Source: Gynurincola endophyticus (GTDB lineage: Bacteria > Bacteroidota > Bacteroidia > Chitinophagales > Chitinophagaceae). From it: a stretch of 64,000 nt of DNA. The stretch is from positions 434,001-498,000 of the forward strand of contig NZ_RCWL01000002.1 in NCBI RefSeq assembly GCF_003991195.1, in the 5' to 3' direction. Of this stretch, positions 44,735-55,700 are shown one piece after another. The position numbers and the translations under genes are program-made. The notes under the pieces were generated by a model, which worked only from the letters and a program-made list of their open reading frames with translations, was not told the DNA's origin and searched no databases. The number at the start of each line of letters is the position of its first letter. Position 1 is the stretch's first letter.

Positions 44735-46222
44735 TTATGGAACTCTTCTCAAATCAATATTAGAAGCAGTAATACCTTGTGCTCCTAAATCTGCTCCCCC
44801 TGATTTAATAACAACATACATTGTTTGTGTAGCCGTGGCAGTAAACACACCACCATTTCCGGCACAAGCAATAGAAGACAGTTGTGCGTCAAATGCCGAT
44901 TTACCACAACCTGTCCAGGTATTTAATGCCAATAAGCTACCGCCACTGCTATAATCACTACCCTGAACCGGTGCAGCAGTACCTACATACACTTCATACC
45001 ATACATCAGTAGCGCCGGACCCTTTTACGCGCATGTCAATTTTATATTTTTTTCCGGCTCTTACTTCTATAGCCTGGTAGGCGCCGGCATGTCCCCAACT
45101 ACCTCCTGTAGCTTTGATACTACCATCATCATTAATCGTGAAAACAACGTTATTGTCATTATTAATCGTCAGATTGGTCCATCCCTGTGGATCTAAAAGA
45201 TTTACCGGAGGTTGCGCTTCATCGAGTAAAGAGTCGACGTCAAAATAAATCAATACCTGATCAGCATCGGGGTTAATTGAAAACTCCGAACTGTTTTTCA
45301 ATTTAAGGCCCAGCACCGCTTTCTGACCACTATATTGGTCAAGGTTATTGATTTTTATTTTTGGAATTACATTACCATTAATTCCGTCACTGGTTCTGGA
45401 TAAAGTTACTTCTGTATCTAAAGAATAATCAAGTGGAGATAATGTTACAGTATTGGCAGGTAATGCACCTGATTGAATCATATCGGCAATTTTACTATTG
45501 TCAACTTCTACATTCACCGTAAAATTTCCTAAATCAGCACTACCGGCACGTTGAATATTCACTGGTATGTTAACCTCATTGTCGGTAGTATTTACTGTAA
45601 AGCTGGTATTAGCAACATTTATAACCGGATTATTTCCTGCATTTGCTTCGGTAAATTGCACCGGCCCTGCCAATGAGTTTACATTAAAGAACAGCACGAC
45701 ATTATCCATTTCTTCATTGATTGTATATCTGGAAGTACCTGAAATTTTAAATCCGATTGCCACATGCTGACCAATATATTGTTCTAACTGATCAATTTTA
45801 ATACGTGGTAACAAATTTCCTTTCATCATATCGTGCTCTACAGTAAGTGTAACATCCTCCTGAAAAGTAAAGCTAGCCGCATCTAACACTACAGTATTAA
45901 CCGGTAATGCTCCAGACTGAATTAATGCTTCAATAGTACTCACATCGGCAGTAACTTTTACAGTAAATGGTTCAGAACCTGCTTGCCCGCCCCTGAAAAT
46001 TCTGATAGGGAAATCAGCAGTTCTTTCATTTCTGTTAATCGACAGATCAGTACCGGATAAGCCATTAATAATACCATTATCCGTACCGTTTAAAAAGTAA
46101 ACCTTGAAAGGTTCGTTGCCCGAAGCTTTCGGACCTTCCAGTAATTCCTGTTTACAGCTATAGCCGAATAAAAGGCAGATAGCTGACAGAAAAAAGATGT
46201 TATATTTTTGAAATTTTATCAT
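44735..46222 (-). CDS. Surface lipoprotein, probable glycan-binding protein of the PUL
   Basis: A 495-residue lipoprotein (lipobox LLFGYSC). Two related beta-sandwich-like repeats occupy about residues 35-330 (compare TIEALIQSGALPVNTVVLD with KIADMIQSGALPANTVTLS), followed by a C-terminal jelly-roll, carbohydrate-binding-like domain (LLDPQGWTNLTINNDN ... GQGITASNID-like end). It is in the SusE/SusF or SGBP position after SusD. No catalytic motif is visible. Binding to the PUL substrate at the cell surface is inferred from position and architecture. Confidence 0.82.
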   Translation of the reverse strand: MIKFQKYNIFFLSAICLLFGYSCKQELLEGPKASGNEPFKVYFLNGTDNGIINGLSGTDLSINRNERTADFPIRIFRGGQAGSEPFTVKVTADVSTIEALIQSGALPVNTVVLDAASFTFQEDVTLTVEHDMMKGNLLPRIKIDQLEQYIGQHVAIGFKISGTSRYTINEEMDNVVLFFNVNSLAGPVQFTEANAGNNPVINVANTSFTVNTTDNEVNIPVNIQRAGSADLGNFTVNVEVDNSKIADMIQSGALPANTVTLSPLDYSLDTEVTLSRTSDGINGNVIPKIKINNLDQYSGQKAVLGLKLKNSSEFSINPDADQVLIYFDVDSLLDEAQPPVNLLDPQGWTNLTINNDNNVVFTINDDGSIKATGGSWGHAGAYQAIEVRAGKKYKIDMRVKGSGATDVWYEVYVGTAAPVQGSDYSSGGSLLALNTWTGCGKSAFDAQLSSIACAGNGGVFTATATQTMYVVIKSGGADLGAQGITASNIDLRRVP

Positions 46223-46264
46223 CGCTCATAAATTGAATGGTGATCACTGAAATGCTTTTAAAGT

Positions 46265-47962
46265 TTATTCCCAACCAGGATTTTGCGTCCATTGAGTAAT
46301 GTTAATTTCAGTTTGCGGAATAGGATACCAGTTCATTTTTTCATGAAAAATCCTGTCTTCCAGTTTAATAACATTATAGGTAAAAGTGCCTGTTCCGGTT
46401 TTCTGAATTACAATTCTATTCAGAGGAGTTTTGAAGTAAGTGGTAGCTTTATCCCATCGACGGGCATCCCAGAAACGTTTATTTTCAAAACCTAACTCAA
46501 CATTTCTTTCTCTTTCAATAGCTTCCTGATTTAACTGTGAAGAGTTAAGCGCCGGCATACCAACTCTTTGACGTACGGTATTAACAGCGCTCAGGGCTGT
46601 CATTCCAAAATTACCGGGGTCAGCGGTAGCACCATAAGCATTGAACATGGCTTCAGCATAGTTCAACAAAATTTCTGCATACCTGAAATAAACCCAGTTG
46701 TGATTAGAAGTAGTTCCGTTCACCAGATCAATAGAAGGATTTACCCATTTAGAGAGATAGTACCCGGTTTTAGTAGCATTCAATTTTGGCAAACCACTAT
46801 TACCTCCGGTAAATGTTTCAATGGTAGTAGCCTTAAAAGTTGCATTATTGGTAATAACTGTGTATTGCAGGCGCGGATCTCTGTTTTGATAAGGATTTAC
46901 TGCATGAACAGCATCAGACCAGTTGAATGGTACAGATTCTGTAACATTTCCTGAACCATCTTTTATCAATACTTCAAATTGGTCAACAAAATTCTGAGAT
47001 GGTGTTATACTGTTTCCATTACTGTTTTCAAAAACAATAGGAAAATTATTTTGCTCCATCCAGTTCAGGGCGCCATATCTTTTATAAAATATGAGCTCCT
47101 GCGTATTGGCATTATCAGGTCCGAAAAGTTTTGAATAGGACGCATCTAAAGCATAGCGGTTCATGTTAATCACTGCATAGGCAGCGCTGGCAGCATCAGC
47201 CCAGGTAATAGTAGAACCGGCGGCTCTGTATAAAGGACTTGCCCCATACAATAAAACCTGTGACTTTAAAGCTCTGATAGCCCCGTGCGTGATGCGACCA
47301 TCTTCATACCATGATGCATTCAAAACAGCCGGTATGATACCTGAAGCCTCATCACATAAAGCAGCAATATAGCGGATACATTCATCTAAAGAATTACGTT
47401 GAGCATTTTTCCAGGTACTTTCATCTTCATACACCATTGCTTCTTCAAAAATAGGAACAGCACCGTAACGTTTCACTAATTCAAAATAGAAAAAGGCTTT
47501 CAGAAACAATACTTCGCCTTTCATGTATTTCACATTATCACGAGCATTGTAGTAAGCAGAAGAATCTACCCCGACGATACCGTTTTTAATATAATCAATA
47601 TCTATTTTATGCATGTTCTTCAGAAAGAGATTTGCATTCTGAATAGCTTCAAAGTTACGGGTCCAGATATTATCCGGATTGGTATACTGATTCCAGATTC
47701 CCATATTAAAAGCCTGAGAACCGGCCCCGGGACTGGTACTTTCTGCGTTGTCTGTAGCAGCTTCCATATGCAGGTTAGCAAAACCGTCTGGCAAATAACT
47801 GTAAACATTCCAGAGTGCGCTTTGTGCATAAGAATAGTTTGTGTACATCTGTTCAATGGTAATATCTGCATTAATTTTTCTGACATCCAGAAAATCTTTA
47901 TTGCAACCGTTGAGAACGACGACAAAGAATGATATAGTAAGAATATAAATATAGCGTTTCAT
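46265..47962 (-). CDS. SusD-like glycan-binding lipoprotein 2
   Basis: A 565-residue RagB/SusD protein with lipobox VVLNGC, the N-terminal CNKDFLDVRKINADIT and the TPR-rich core (YMKGEVLFLKAFFYFELVKRYGAVPIF, a standard SusD signature) and the C-terminal segment QEAIERERNVELGFENKRFWDARRW. It caps the SusC-like transporter encoded 27 bp upstream and binds oligosaccharide at the surface. Confidence 0.95.
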   Translation of the reverse strand: MKRYIYILTISFFVVVLNGCNKDFLDVRKINADITIEQMYTNYSYAQSALWNVYSYLPDGFANLHMEAATDNAESTSPGAGSQAFNMGIWNQYTNPDNIWTRNFEAIQNANLFLKNMHKIDIDYIKNGIVGVDSSAYYNARDNVKYMKGEVLFLKAFFYFELVKRYGAVPIFEEAMVYEDESTWKNAQRNSLDECIRYIAALCDEASGIIPAVLNASWYEDGRITHGAIRALKSQVLLYGASPLYRAAGSTITWADAASAAYAVINMNRYALDASYSKLFGPDNANTQELIFYKRYGALNWMEQNNFPIVFENSNGNSITPSQNFVDQFEVLIKDGSGNVTESVPFNWSDAVHAVNPYQNRDPRLQYTVITNNATFKATTIETFTGGNSGLPKLNATKTGYYLSKWVNPSIDLVNGTTSNHNWVYFRYAEILLNYAEAMFNAYGATADPGNFGMTALSAVNTVRQRVGMPALNSSQLNQEAIERERNVELGFENKRFWDARRWDKATTYFKTPLNRIVIQKTGTGTFTYNVIKLEDRIFHEKMNWYPIPQTEINITQWTQNPGWE

Positions 47963-47989
47963 GTAAACTGATTATTTAAGATGAATACA

Positions 47990-50830
47990 TTAAAGCTTTA
48001 CTTTCAAGCCTAAGGTAACAGCCCTCATTAAAGGATATCCCATAGATAATCGTTCAGCTTCGAGATCTTCGATTTTATCCCATGTAAAAAGATTGGTTCC
48101 GTTTACAAATACCCGTACGTCATCAAGTTCTTTTATCAAAGAAAAAGTGTATCCCAGTTCTATACTTCTTAGTTTAAAGAAATTACCGTTACGTAACCAG
48201 AAATCAGACTGTTGATCATTGTTTGCATTACTCAGGGTAGATAAGCGTGGGTAAGTGGCGGTATTGGCAGTCTGTGGCGTCCAGCTGTTTTGAGAAAAAA
48301 CAGTCATGTTATTATTGTTCACAAACGGATGCGTATAAATGTATGCATCATCCAACAGGCTAACCGTACGGTTCATTACACCTTGTAAGAATGCGTCAAA
48401 ATCAAATCCTTTGTATCTGAACCCTAAATTAAAACCTAAGGTAATCTCAGGTAATTTTGCAAATCCCATCGGAATTTTATCCATATCATTGATAACACCA
48501 TTTCCATCCTGGTCTTTAAACTTCATATCGCCGGGTTTTACCGTAGCATAAGAAGAAGACACGGTGCCTGGCAATAAGATACCTGTGGCATCAAAATCAG
48601 ACTCCTGGTAGAAGCCGTCAAAAGCTAATCCTTTAAATTGGTCGAGACGAAAATTTCTAGAGTAGAGATAATCGTAAGGTTGAATTGCTTCAGATCGTTT
48701 GGTGATTTTATTTCTTGCAAAAGCTGCTGAAACGCGCAGATAATGCCGGAAGGCTTTTTCATTTTCTTCATAAGCTAATGATATTTCGAAGCCTTTATTT
48801 TGTACTTCCCCGGTATTCAGGAATTGTAATAAAAAGCCTGTGTATCCCGGAACCAGTGCATCCGGTCGTTCGAGAATACCTGTTCTTTTTTCAGAGAATA
48901 AATCAACAGTACCTTTCAGTTTTTTTAACACGGTTATATCAATTCCCAGGTTCAGAATGGTTTTGGTTTCCCATCCGAATGCTGCATTAGAAACAGCCCC
49001 TTCTCTTCTACCACCTCTGAAAATATTATCGGAACCAACAGTCCAACCCCCACCGCCGGCAGCCCATTGCTGATATAAAAATCTATAGGCTTCATTATCG
49101 TTTCCTACTTTTCCCCAGGTGGCTCTCAGTTTTAAATGGTCAACAGTATTGCTTGAACTAAGGAATGATTCGTTCGACAAAACCCATCCTAATCCTACTG
49201 AAGGAAAAAATCCGTATCTGTTTCCTGGTGCAAAGTCAGTAGAACCATTGTACGAAGCAGCTACATCAAAAAGATAGGTATTATCATAATCGTATGAAAA
49301 GCTACCTGAAAGAGCCTGGTGTCTGAGTTGATATACCAATCCATTTTTGCTATAGTTCTGACGTTTCGCCAGTAAACCTGCATTATAAGTGCTTTTGCCG
49401 AAGGTTCTGTTATACTCTAATCCGATCTGGAAAGTGTTCCTGTTCCAGTGGCTGGTTTCCCCTTCATTAATAGTTTCACTGATATTACCTCTTTGGATAT
49501 ATACGACATTTCCGTCTCCATCCAATACAGGCTGATCGTTGGCATCTTTATTAATTTCATATGCCGGCACGCTGAACTGCTTCTGATAAAATCCAACATA
49601 TTGGTTACTGAAAGAAATTCCACCTTTCAATGCTAATCCGGAAGTAATAACATCCAGTTTTTCAGTAAAAGCCATATTCGTTTGCAGGTTTCTTGTATGT
49701 GAATTCCATATACCGAAACGTTGCAAACGTTGTACTGGGTTAAAATTATAAGCAGAAGAGATACCCCATGAGCCATTAGGGTTAACAACCGGAAAAGCAG
49801 ATGCCGGTGTTCTCAATAAGTTATCGAACAACTGAGTAGCAGTAAATCCGGCCGGAGTATTTTTATCTTCCGTAATAGCAGTAATATTAGCAGTTACAGA
49901 AAGATTTTTACTTAACTGTAAATCAACATTACCTCTCAGGTTGATTTTATTATACCGGGCATTGGTTCCAAAATCCTTATCAATAGCAGTAGCATTATTA
50001 TACAATCCGGTAAAATCTGTATAATTCATTAATACAAAATATCTGGCCCGCTCACCGCCACCTCTGAATGATAAATTGTAATCCTGAATAGTAGAAGTAT
50101 TTTTCAACATTTCTTTGTACCAATCTACATTCGGGTGAAACGGATCATTGTTTGCTTTATAAGCTTCAGTATTGGGATACTTAACAGGTAATCCGTCATT
50201 TTGTAAAGCCATATTGTAATGAGTGGTATAATCATATGCATTCATTACCTGCGGCAGATCTATTACACTTTGAATACCATATCTGGCATTGGCGGTTATT
50301 TTAATTTTATCATTTACATTTCCGGAAACGGTCTTAAACCAAAGTACACCGGCACCGCCTTGCAAACCGAATTGAGATAAAGCAACTGCATCTTTAAACA
50401 GGGTAATTGATTCAATTTCGTAAGGAGACAGAGAACTGATCGCATTCAAATCAACTTCAAAACCATCTAAATAAATTACAACACGATTGCCTGCAATGTT
50501 CCAGCTACTTTGGCCACGCAAATAAAGCGTAGGGTTATCATAACCCGGTTCACCTGAGCCAGTTACCACTGTTAAACCAGGTATTCTTCCCTGCAATGTA
50601 TTCAGCAGGTTACCAACCATCATTCGTTGCAGTTCTTTTCCTGATAAAGTAAAGATGGCACCGGTTCTGTGTTTAATAACAGATACCGATGTAGAGTCTT
50701 CATAAGTAGACACCTTCATCAACCGCTCCTGAGGCTGAATGGCCACCGGTTCTGTTTTTTGCGCCTGCGTAGAGAGGCTCATCAAACCGGTTAAGGCACA
50801 GGTTATTATTTTTGTATATATTTTTTTCAT
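47990..50830 (-). CDS. SusC-like TonB-dependent receptor 2 (lacking the N-terminal CarboxypepD domain)
   Basis: A 946-residue outer-membrane importer. Signal MKKIYTKIITCALTGLMSL is followed by only about 60 residues before the plug (LNTLQGRIPGLTVVTGSGEP ... IESITLFKDAVALSQFG). The carboxypeptidase-like N-terminal domain of typical SusC is missing, in contrast to the other SusC in this locus. The 22-strand barrel ends MGYPLMRAVTLGLKVKL. It forms a pair with the SusD downstream, within a single minus-strand gene string. Confidence 0.94.
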   Translation of the reverse strand: MKKIYTKIITCALTGLMSLSTQAQKTEPVAIQPQERLMKVSTYEDSTSVSVIKHRTGAIFTLSGKELQRMMVGNLLNTLQGRIPGLTVVTGSGEPGYDNPTLYLRGQSSWNIAGNRVVIYLDGFEVDLNAISSLSPYEIESITLFKDAVALSQFGLQGGAGVLWFKTVSGNVNDKIKITANARYGIQSVIDLPQVMNAYDYTTHYNMALQNDGLPVKYPNTEAYKANNDPFHPNVDWYKEMLKNTSTIQDYNLSFRGGGERARYFVLMNYTDFTGLYNNATAIDKDFGTNARYNKINLRGNVDLQLSKNLSVTANITAITEDKNTPAGFTATQLFDNLLRTPASAFPVVNPNGSWGISSAYNFNPVQRLQRFGIWNSHTRNLQTNMAFTEKLDVITSGLALKGGISFSNQYVGFYQKQFSVPAYEINKDANDQPVLDGDGNVVYIQRGNISETINEGETSHWNRNTFQIGLEYNRTFGKSTYNAGLLAKRQNYSKNGLVYQLRHQALSGSFSYDYDNTYLFDVAASYNGSTDFAPGNRYGFFPSVGLGWVLSNESFLSSSNTVDHLKLRATWGKVGNDNEAYRFLYQQWAAGGGGWTVGSDNIFRGGRREGAVSNAAFGWETKTILNLGIDITVLKKLKGTVDLFSEKRTGILERPDALVPGYTGFLLQFLNTGEVQNKGFEISLAYEENEKAFRHYLRVSAAFARNKITKRSEAIQPYDYLYSRNFRLDQFKGLAFDGFYQESDFDATGILLPGTVSSSYATVKPGDMKFKDQDGNGVINDMDKIPMGFAKLPEITLGFNLGFRYKGFDFDAFLQGVMNRTVSLLDDAYIYTHPFVNNNNMTVFSQNSWTPQTANTATYPRLSTLSNANNDQQSDFWLRNGNFFKLRSIELGYTFSLIKELDDVRVFVNGTNLFTWDKIEDLEAERLSMGYPLMRAVTLGLKVKL

Positions 50831-50858
50831 TTTTTTCGTCAGTTAAATTGATCGTAGA

Positions 50859-52754
50859 TTACCAACCGGGATTTTGTCCATCCCACGCAGCACCATCTCC
50901 CAGATAGTTTTTACTAACTTCAGATGTAATAAACGGTAAGTAGTAATATCTCACCGGAAATACCTGTGTCATAAAAGGTACTATTTCCCAGGAGCGTTTC
51001 AGGCTACCATCTCCGCCTCTTCTTGCAGTAGTTGCAATTCCTCTTAAATTGGTATTTAAAACCTGGTGTGCTTTTACCCATCTTAGCAAGTCGTTATAAC
51101 GATGTCCTTCATACGCCAATTCAATTGTTCGTTCATTTTGAATAGCTGCCTGAAAACCGGCATAATCAAGTCCTGATTTATTCGGCATTCCGGCTCTTTT
51201 TCTGATTTCGTTAATGTAGAAATAAGTTTCTCCTGAAGGGCCATCATGAAATTCATTAAGGGCTTCTGCGTAACTGAGATAGAATTCTGCTAATCTGAAT
51301 ACCGGCCATGCAAAGTGATTCCATGAACCATTATCAACACGTGCTACAAACTTGTAAACATCCAGTGCATATCCGTCAGAACCGGCGTCGCTGCTGGATA
51401 GTGCACCATCGGCAAATCCGTCACCACCTTTATAAAACGGAATGGTACCATATTTTGCTCCTGATGCTGCTCTGAAGAACATTCCATCATACGCGACGGT
51501 TTGATAAAAGCGTGGATCCAGATTAAAGTTTCTGATATCTACCGGCAGGTCGGCTCCTGAAGCAGGAAGTGTAAACCTTGTACCGTCTTTTTTCTCATAC
51601 AACTGCATGAACTCTATTGGCATATTATTTTTCACACCCCATTCCCATTCTCCTACTTTTGAACTAAGGAACTTACCCCATGCAGTCAGGTTGGCTCCCC
51701 AATCAGATCCGTTCTGGTTTTTAGTACTTACCAGAATCAGTTCTTTGTTAGCATATACGTTCCATACCGCTTCATAATCACCTAAGCCGGCATAAGTATC
51801 TGTTCCTGGTTCTGTTTCGGCTTTACCGGTATTATAAATTGCAACACCAGCAGCAGCAGCATTATCTATTACAGCTTTTGCAGCATCTGCCGCCAGTTTC
51901 CATCTGTCTTTACTATAAACCGGGTAACAAAGAACAGTATCCCGTGCATCACCGAAACGCGCACTGCTCAGGGCTGCCTTCATATGATCAGGAGTGTTGT
52001 ATAAAGGGCTGGCAGCATACAATAACACTCTAGACTTCAATGCCAGTGCAGCTAACCTGGTAATTCTTCCGTAATCACTGCTGGGTCTTGTTTCCGGTAG
52101 CAGGTCTACTGCTTTATCACACCAGTCAACAATTGAATCTACAACTGACTGTACAGAAGAACGGCCAACATTTATTTCACCTTCACCTGATAAAGGCACA
52201 GAAACAATAGGTATACCACCATAGTACCTGAACAGTTCATAATGTTGTAAAGCACGGCAAAACAATGCCTGTCCTTTTACATCATTCTTCCAATCCTGAT
52301 CGGCATCTACGACCATATCGATATTTCTGAATACGATATTAGCCTGACGGATACCTTTGTAATGCCATCCCATTGCTCCGCCGGTTACACTTTCATCGGT
52401 AGTAGCTCCCCAACCGTAATCCACATTACTGTTTGGCCCCATATTACCTCTTTTGTAAATTGGTCCGTTAATACCGGCATTTGCCCAATCATAACCCGGA
52501 GATATAATATATAAAGCGTCTGTTAAGATTTCAGGCCTTGGAAGATCAGTAGACCCCTGAGGCAGATAACCTCTGACACACCATCCATACATACGTGCAA
52601 TTGCATATTGCGCCTGATTTTTAGTGTGAAAGATGGTATCTACTGTTACGGCTCCGCCTTTTGGTTTTTCCAAAAAGTTTTTAGTACAACTGGTGGTGGA
52701 GATGAGCAACAGTAGTATAGCACACAGTAAACTATTTATCATTAAATTTTTCAT
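50859..52754 (-). CDS. SusD-like glycan-binding lipoprotein 1
   Basis: A 631-residue RagB/SusD lipoprotein (lipobox ISTTSC). Motifs are KGQALFCRALQHYELFRYYGGIPIV, the TPR core, and the C-terminal IQNERTIELAYEGHRYNDLLRW. It is longer than SusD 2 of this locus, with insertions around residues 300-470. It is encoded 18 bp after SusC 1. Confidence 0.95.
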   Translation of the reverse strand: MKNLMINSLLCAILLLLISTTSCTKNFLEKPKGGAVTVDTIFHTKNQAQYAIARMYGWCVRGYLPQGSTDLPRPEILTDALYIISPGYDWANAGINGPIYKRGNMGPNSNVDYGWGATTDESVTGGAMGWHYKGIRQANIVFRNIDMVVDADQDWKNDVKGQALFCRALQHYELFRYYGGIPIVSVPLSGEGEINVGRSSVQSVVDSIVDWCDKAVDLLPETRPSSDYGRITRLAALALKSRVLLYAASPLYNTPDHMKAALSSARFGDARDTVLCYPVYSKDRWKLAADAAKAVIDNAAAAGVAIYNTGKAETEPGTDTYAGLGDYEAVWNVYANKELILVSTKNQNGSDWGANLTAWGKFLSSKVGEWEWGVKNNMPIEFMQLYEKKDGTRFTLPASGADLPVDIRNFNLDPRFYQTVAYDGMFFRAASGAKYGTIPFYKGGDGFADGALSSSDAGSDGYALDVYKFVARVDNGSWNHFAWPVFRLAEFYLSYAEALNEFHDGPSGETYFYINEIRKRAGMPNKSGLDYAGFQAAIQNERTIELAYEGHRYNDLLRWVKAHQVLNTNLRGIATTARRGGDGSLKRSWEIVPFMTQVFPVRYYYLPFITSEVSKNYLGDGAAWDGQNPGW

Positions 52755-52772
52755 TTCCCTAATAATATTCGG

Positions 52773-55700
52773 TTAGAAATTGACATTTACTCCCAGGTTA
52801 TAAGTTCTGGTAAGCGGATAACCTATGTAGGCCAGATTTTCCGGATCACCCCAGATCTCATTGGGCGACCATGTATAAAGGTTATTTCCGTTTGCATAAA
52901 CACGTGCAGAACCTACACCCATTTTCTTCAAGAAAGCAGGCTTAAAGGTGTATCCTATTTCCATGTTTTTTAAACGGGTATAAGAGGTATTTTTAAGGAA
53001 AAAAGTATTTTCTGCGCCGGCATGATTATAAGCAGCGATCGGGAAATCAATTCTTTCGCCATTATTGTATCTTTCCTGCGTAAAGCGATTCAGGTCAACA
53101 TCAAAAAGCGATTCCTGTTTATTAAAGTGTAATTGACTCATTGAGTATCTGGCAGCGCCACTCACACCCTGAAACAAAACAGAAAGATCAAATCCATTCC
53201 AGTTAAAACCAAATGAAAGACCATAAGAGACTTTTGGAATCATCGTGTTTCCTGTTCTGATAAAATCTTTTTCATTTACCACACCGTCTTCATTTATGTC
53301 TACCAAACGAACTTCACCCGGTTGCACTGCAACACCACCGTATCCGAGGTCTTTCTGATAAACAATATCACCAGCCTGATTTGTATAAGTGTGTCCGTCT
53401 TTGTTTAATGCAGCCACCGGTTGTGAAAGAATCGGATCTCCGTTTCCGTCAATGGCGTACAGGTCAGACCATGAAGTATATAATCCATTCGCCTGAAGAT
53501 ATAAGCCTTGTCCGATTGGTCTGCCGGTAGTAGCCTGGTATTCCAACCCTTTTGCGATTGCTTCGTCGCTAAAAAGAATTTTATTGTTGTTTGTAGAAAG
53601 GTTTCCTTTTACCCAGTAATCAAACTTAGAACTCAGCATATCCCGATAGGTTAACTCAAATTCATTACCCCAGTTTTTTACACTTCCTAGATTGTATGGT
53701 GGTAAAGAAGCTTGCACAATGCCGGCAACAGTTCCTCTGTAAGAAAGAATCTGTCCTCTTTTTTCATTAAAGAAGTCATAAGTAAGAGACAATCGGTTAT
53801 TCAGCATTTTAACTTCAAAGCCGATATTTGCTTTAGTAGCTACTTCCCAGGTTACATTCGGGTTACCCAAAGTACCTTCCTGTACACCCTGAAGCGTTAC
53901 TCTGTCATTTAATGTACCAAAAGAATAACCCATATATGGATATCCGCTACCGCCGTAAGTCCAAACATCAGGCAGATATAAATATCTTGCACCGCCGATA
54001 TTATCATTACCAACTTTACCTAACGAACCTCTTATTTTTAAGAAGCTGATCAGATCAATTTGCGGGAAGAATGATTCGTTTGAAACAACCCATCCCATTG
54101 AATAAGCCGGTAAGAAACCAAAGCGTTTTCCTTCAGGAAAGTTTTCAGAACCATTGTAACCCATATTAAATTCAGCCAGGTATTTACCTCTGTATCCATA
54201 AGTAAATCTCGCAGCCGAACCTACATATGCTTTTGGAAGATTATACATTAAATACGGATTGAATAATTTTTCCATATTGTATAATAACAATCCACTTACC
54301 GCATGTTTATTATCAAATGTTCTTGAATAATTCAATGTAAACTCTCCATAAATCTTACGCCATTTACCATTATACCAGTCAGACCATCTTTCAGGAGGAG
54401 TTTCAGCCCGCATCAGAGAAAATATCGGATCCAATACATCTCCGTTCGGATTCTGACTGATTCCATAAAACACCGGTGTATATCTACCACCAGAGCGGCT
54501 TGAGAAATAACTATCATAAGCACCTCTTACATTCACAGATAAACCTTGTGTAATAAAATCAAGTTTATGCGAAAGTCTGATAGTAGAATTCAACGTACTG
54601 TTACTGGTAAGATTATAATTATTACTACTGGCTATTTCGTAAAGTGGGTTTAAAGATGTTTGAGGATTGCTATAAGGAACAACAAACTTTCCGTCAATCA
54701 ATCCGGGTGAAGAAAGTGGTGTTGACCACATAATTCTTTTTTCCCAGATATATCCATCATTATCCATACCGCTGATATTTACAAACTGAGTTCCAACGTC
54801 AACGGAAATACGAAAATTTTTATTTACATCAAAGTCAAAGTTACCGCGAAGGTTATATCTGTCTTTTCTGAAATCCATCTCATCAGAGAAAGGCATATAA
54901 TCAGTTTTGAACAATCCACCCTGGGTTAAATATCCTAAAGAAAGGAAGTATTTGAGAGAACCTGTTCCTCCGGTAATGTTAGCATTTGCCTGACTTTGAG
55001 GAGCGAAGTTTTTGAAGATAAGTTTAGTCCAATCAACATCAGGATAAAAATATGGATTATAGTAAGGATTTCTATCTCCATTTTCTAAAGTCGGGGTATG
55101 TGCATTTTTATAATACATTAACTGTTCCGGAGTATAATAAATGCTTGCTTCTCTTACCCAGTTAGCTTCTCTTTTTACAAGGAAGTCGTTCCAGGTCTGG
55201 ATGTCAGGATCTTTAGCGTGGTTAATCCAATACGATTGAAAGCTCTTTTCATTTTGCAGCATGGCATATTCATAAGAGTTTACAAAGTTTGGTTTTCGTG
55301 TAAATTCAGATTGTGCAGTCTGCGCTGATAAGCTAATTCGAGGTGCACCTTCTTTACCACGCTTAGTAGTAATCAGAATTACTCCGTTTGCTCCACGCAC
55401 ACCGTACACAGCGGTAGCAGATGCATCTTTCAGTAAACTGATTGTTTCTATTTCATAAGGATCAATATCATTATAGCTGTCACGGGCAACACCATCAATC
55501 ATAATTAACGGGGCTGTCTGATCAGTATAAGTACCGACACCGCGGATATAAAGCGTTGAAGCATCTGCACCCGGTTTACCAGAGCTTTGGATAGCGGTTA
55601 ATCCGGATAATCTACCGGCTAACGCATTACTGATATTGGCCACCGGTGATTGTACGAGTTCTTCTGCAGACAAAGTAGAAATAGCAGCAGTAACAGATTC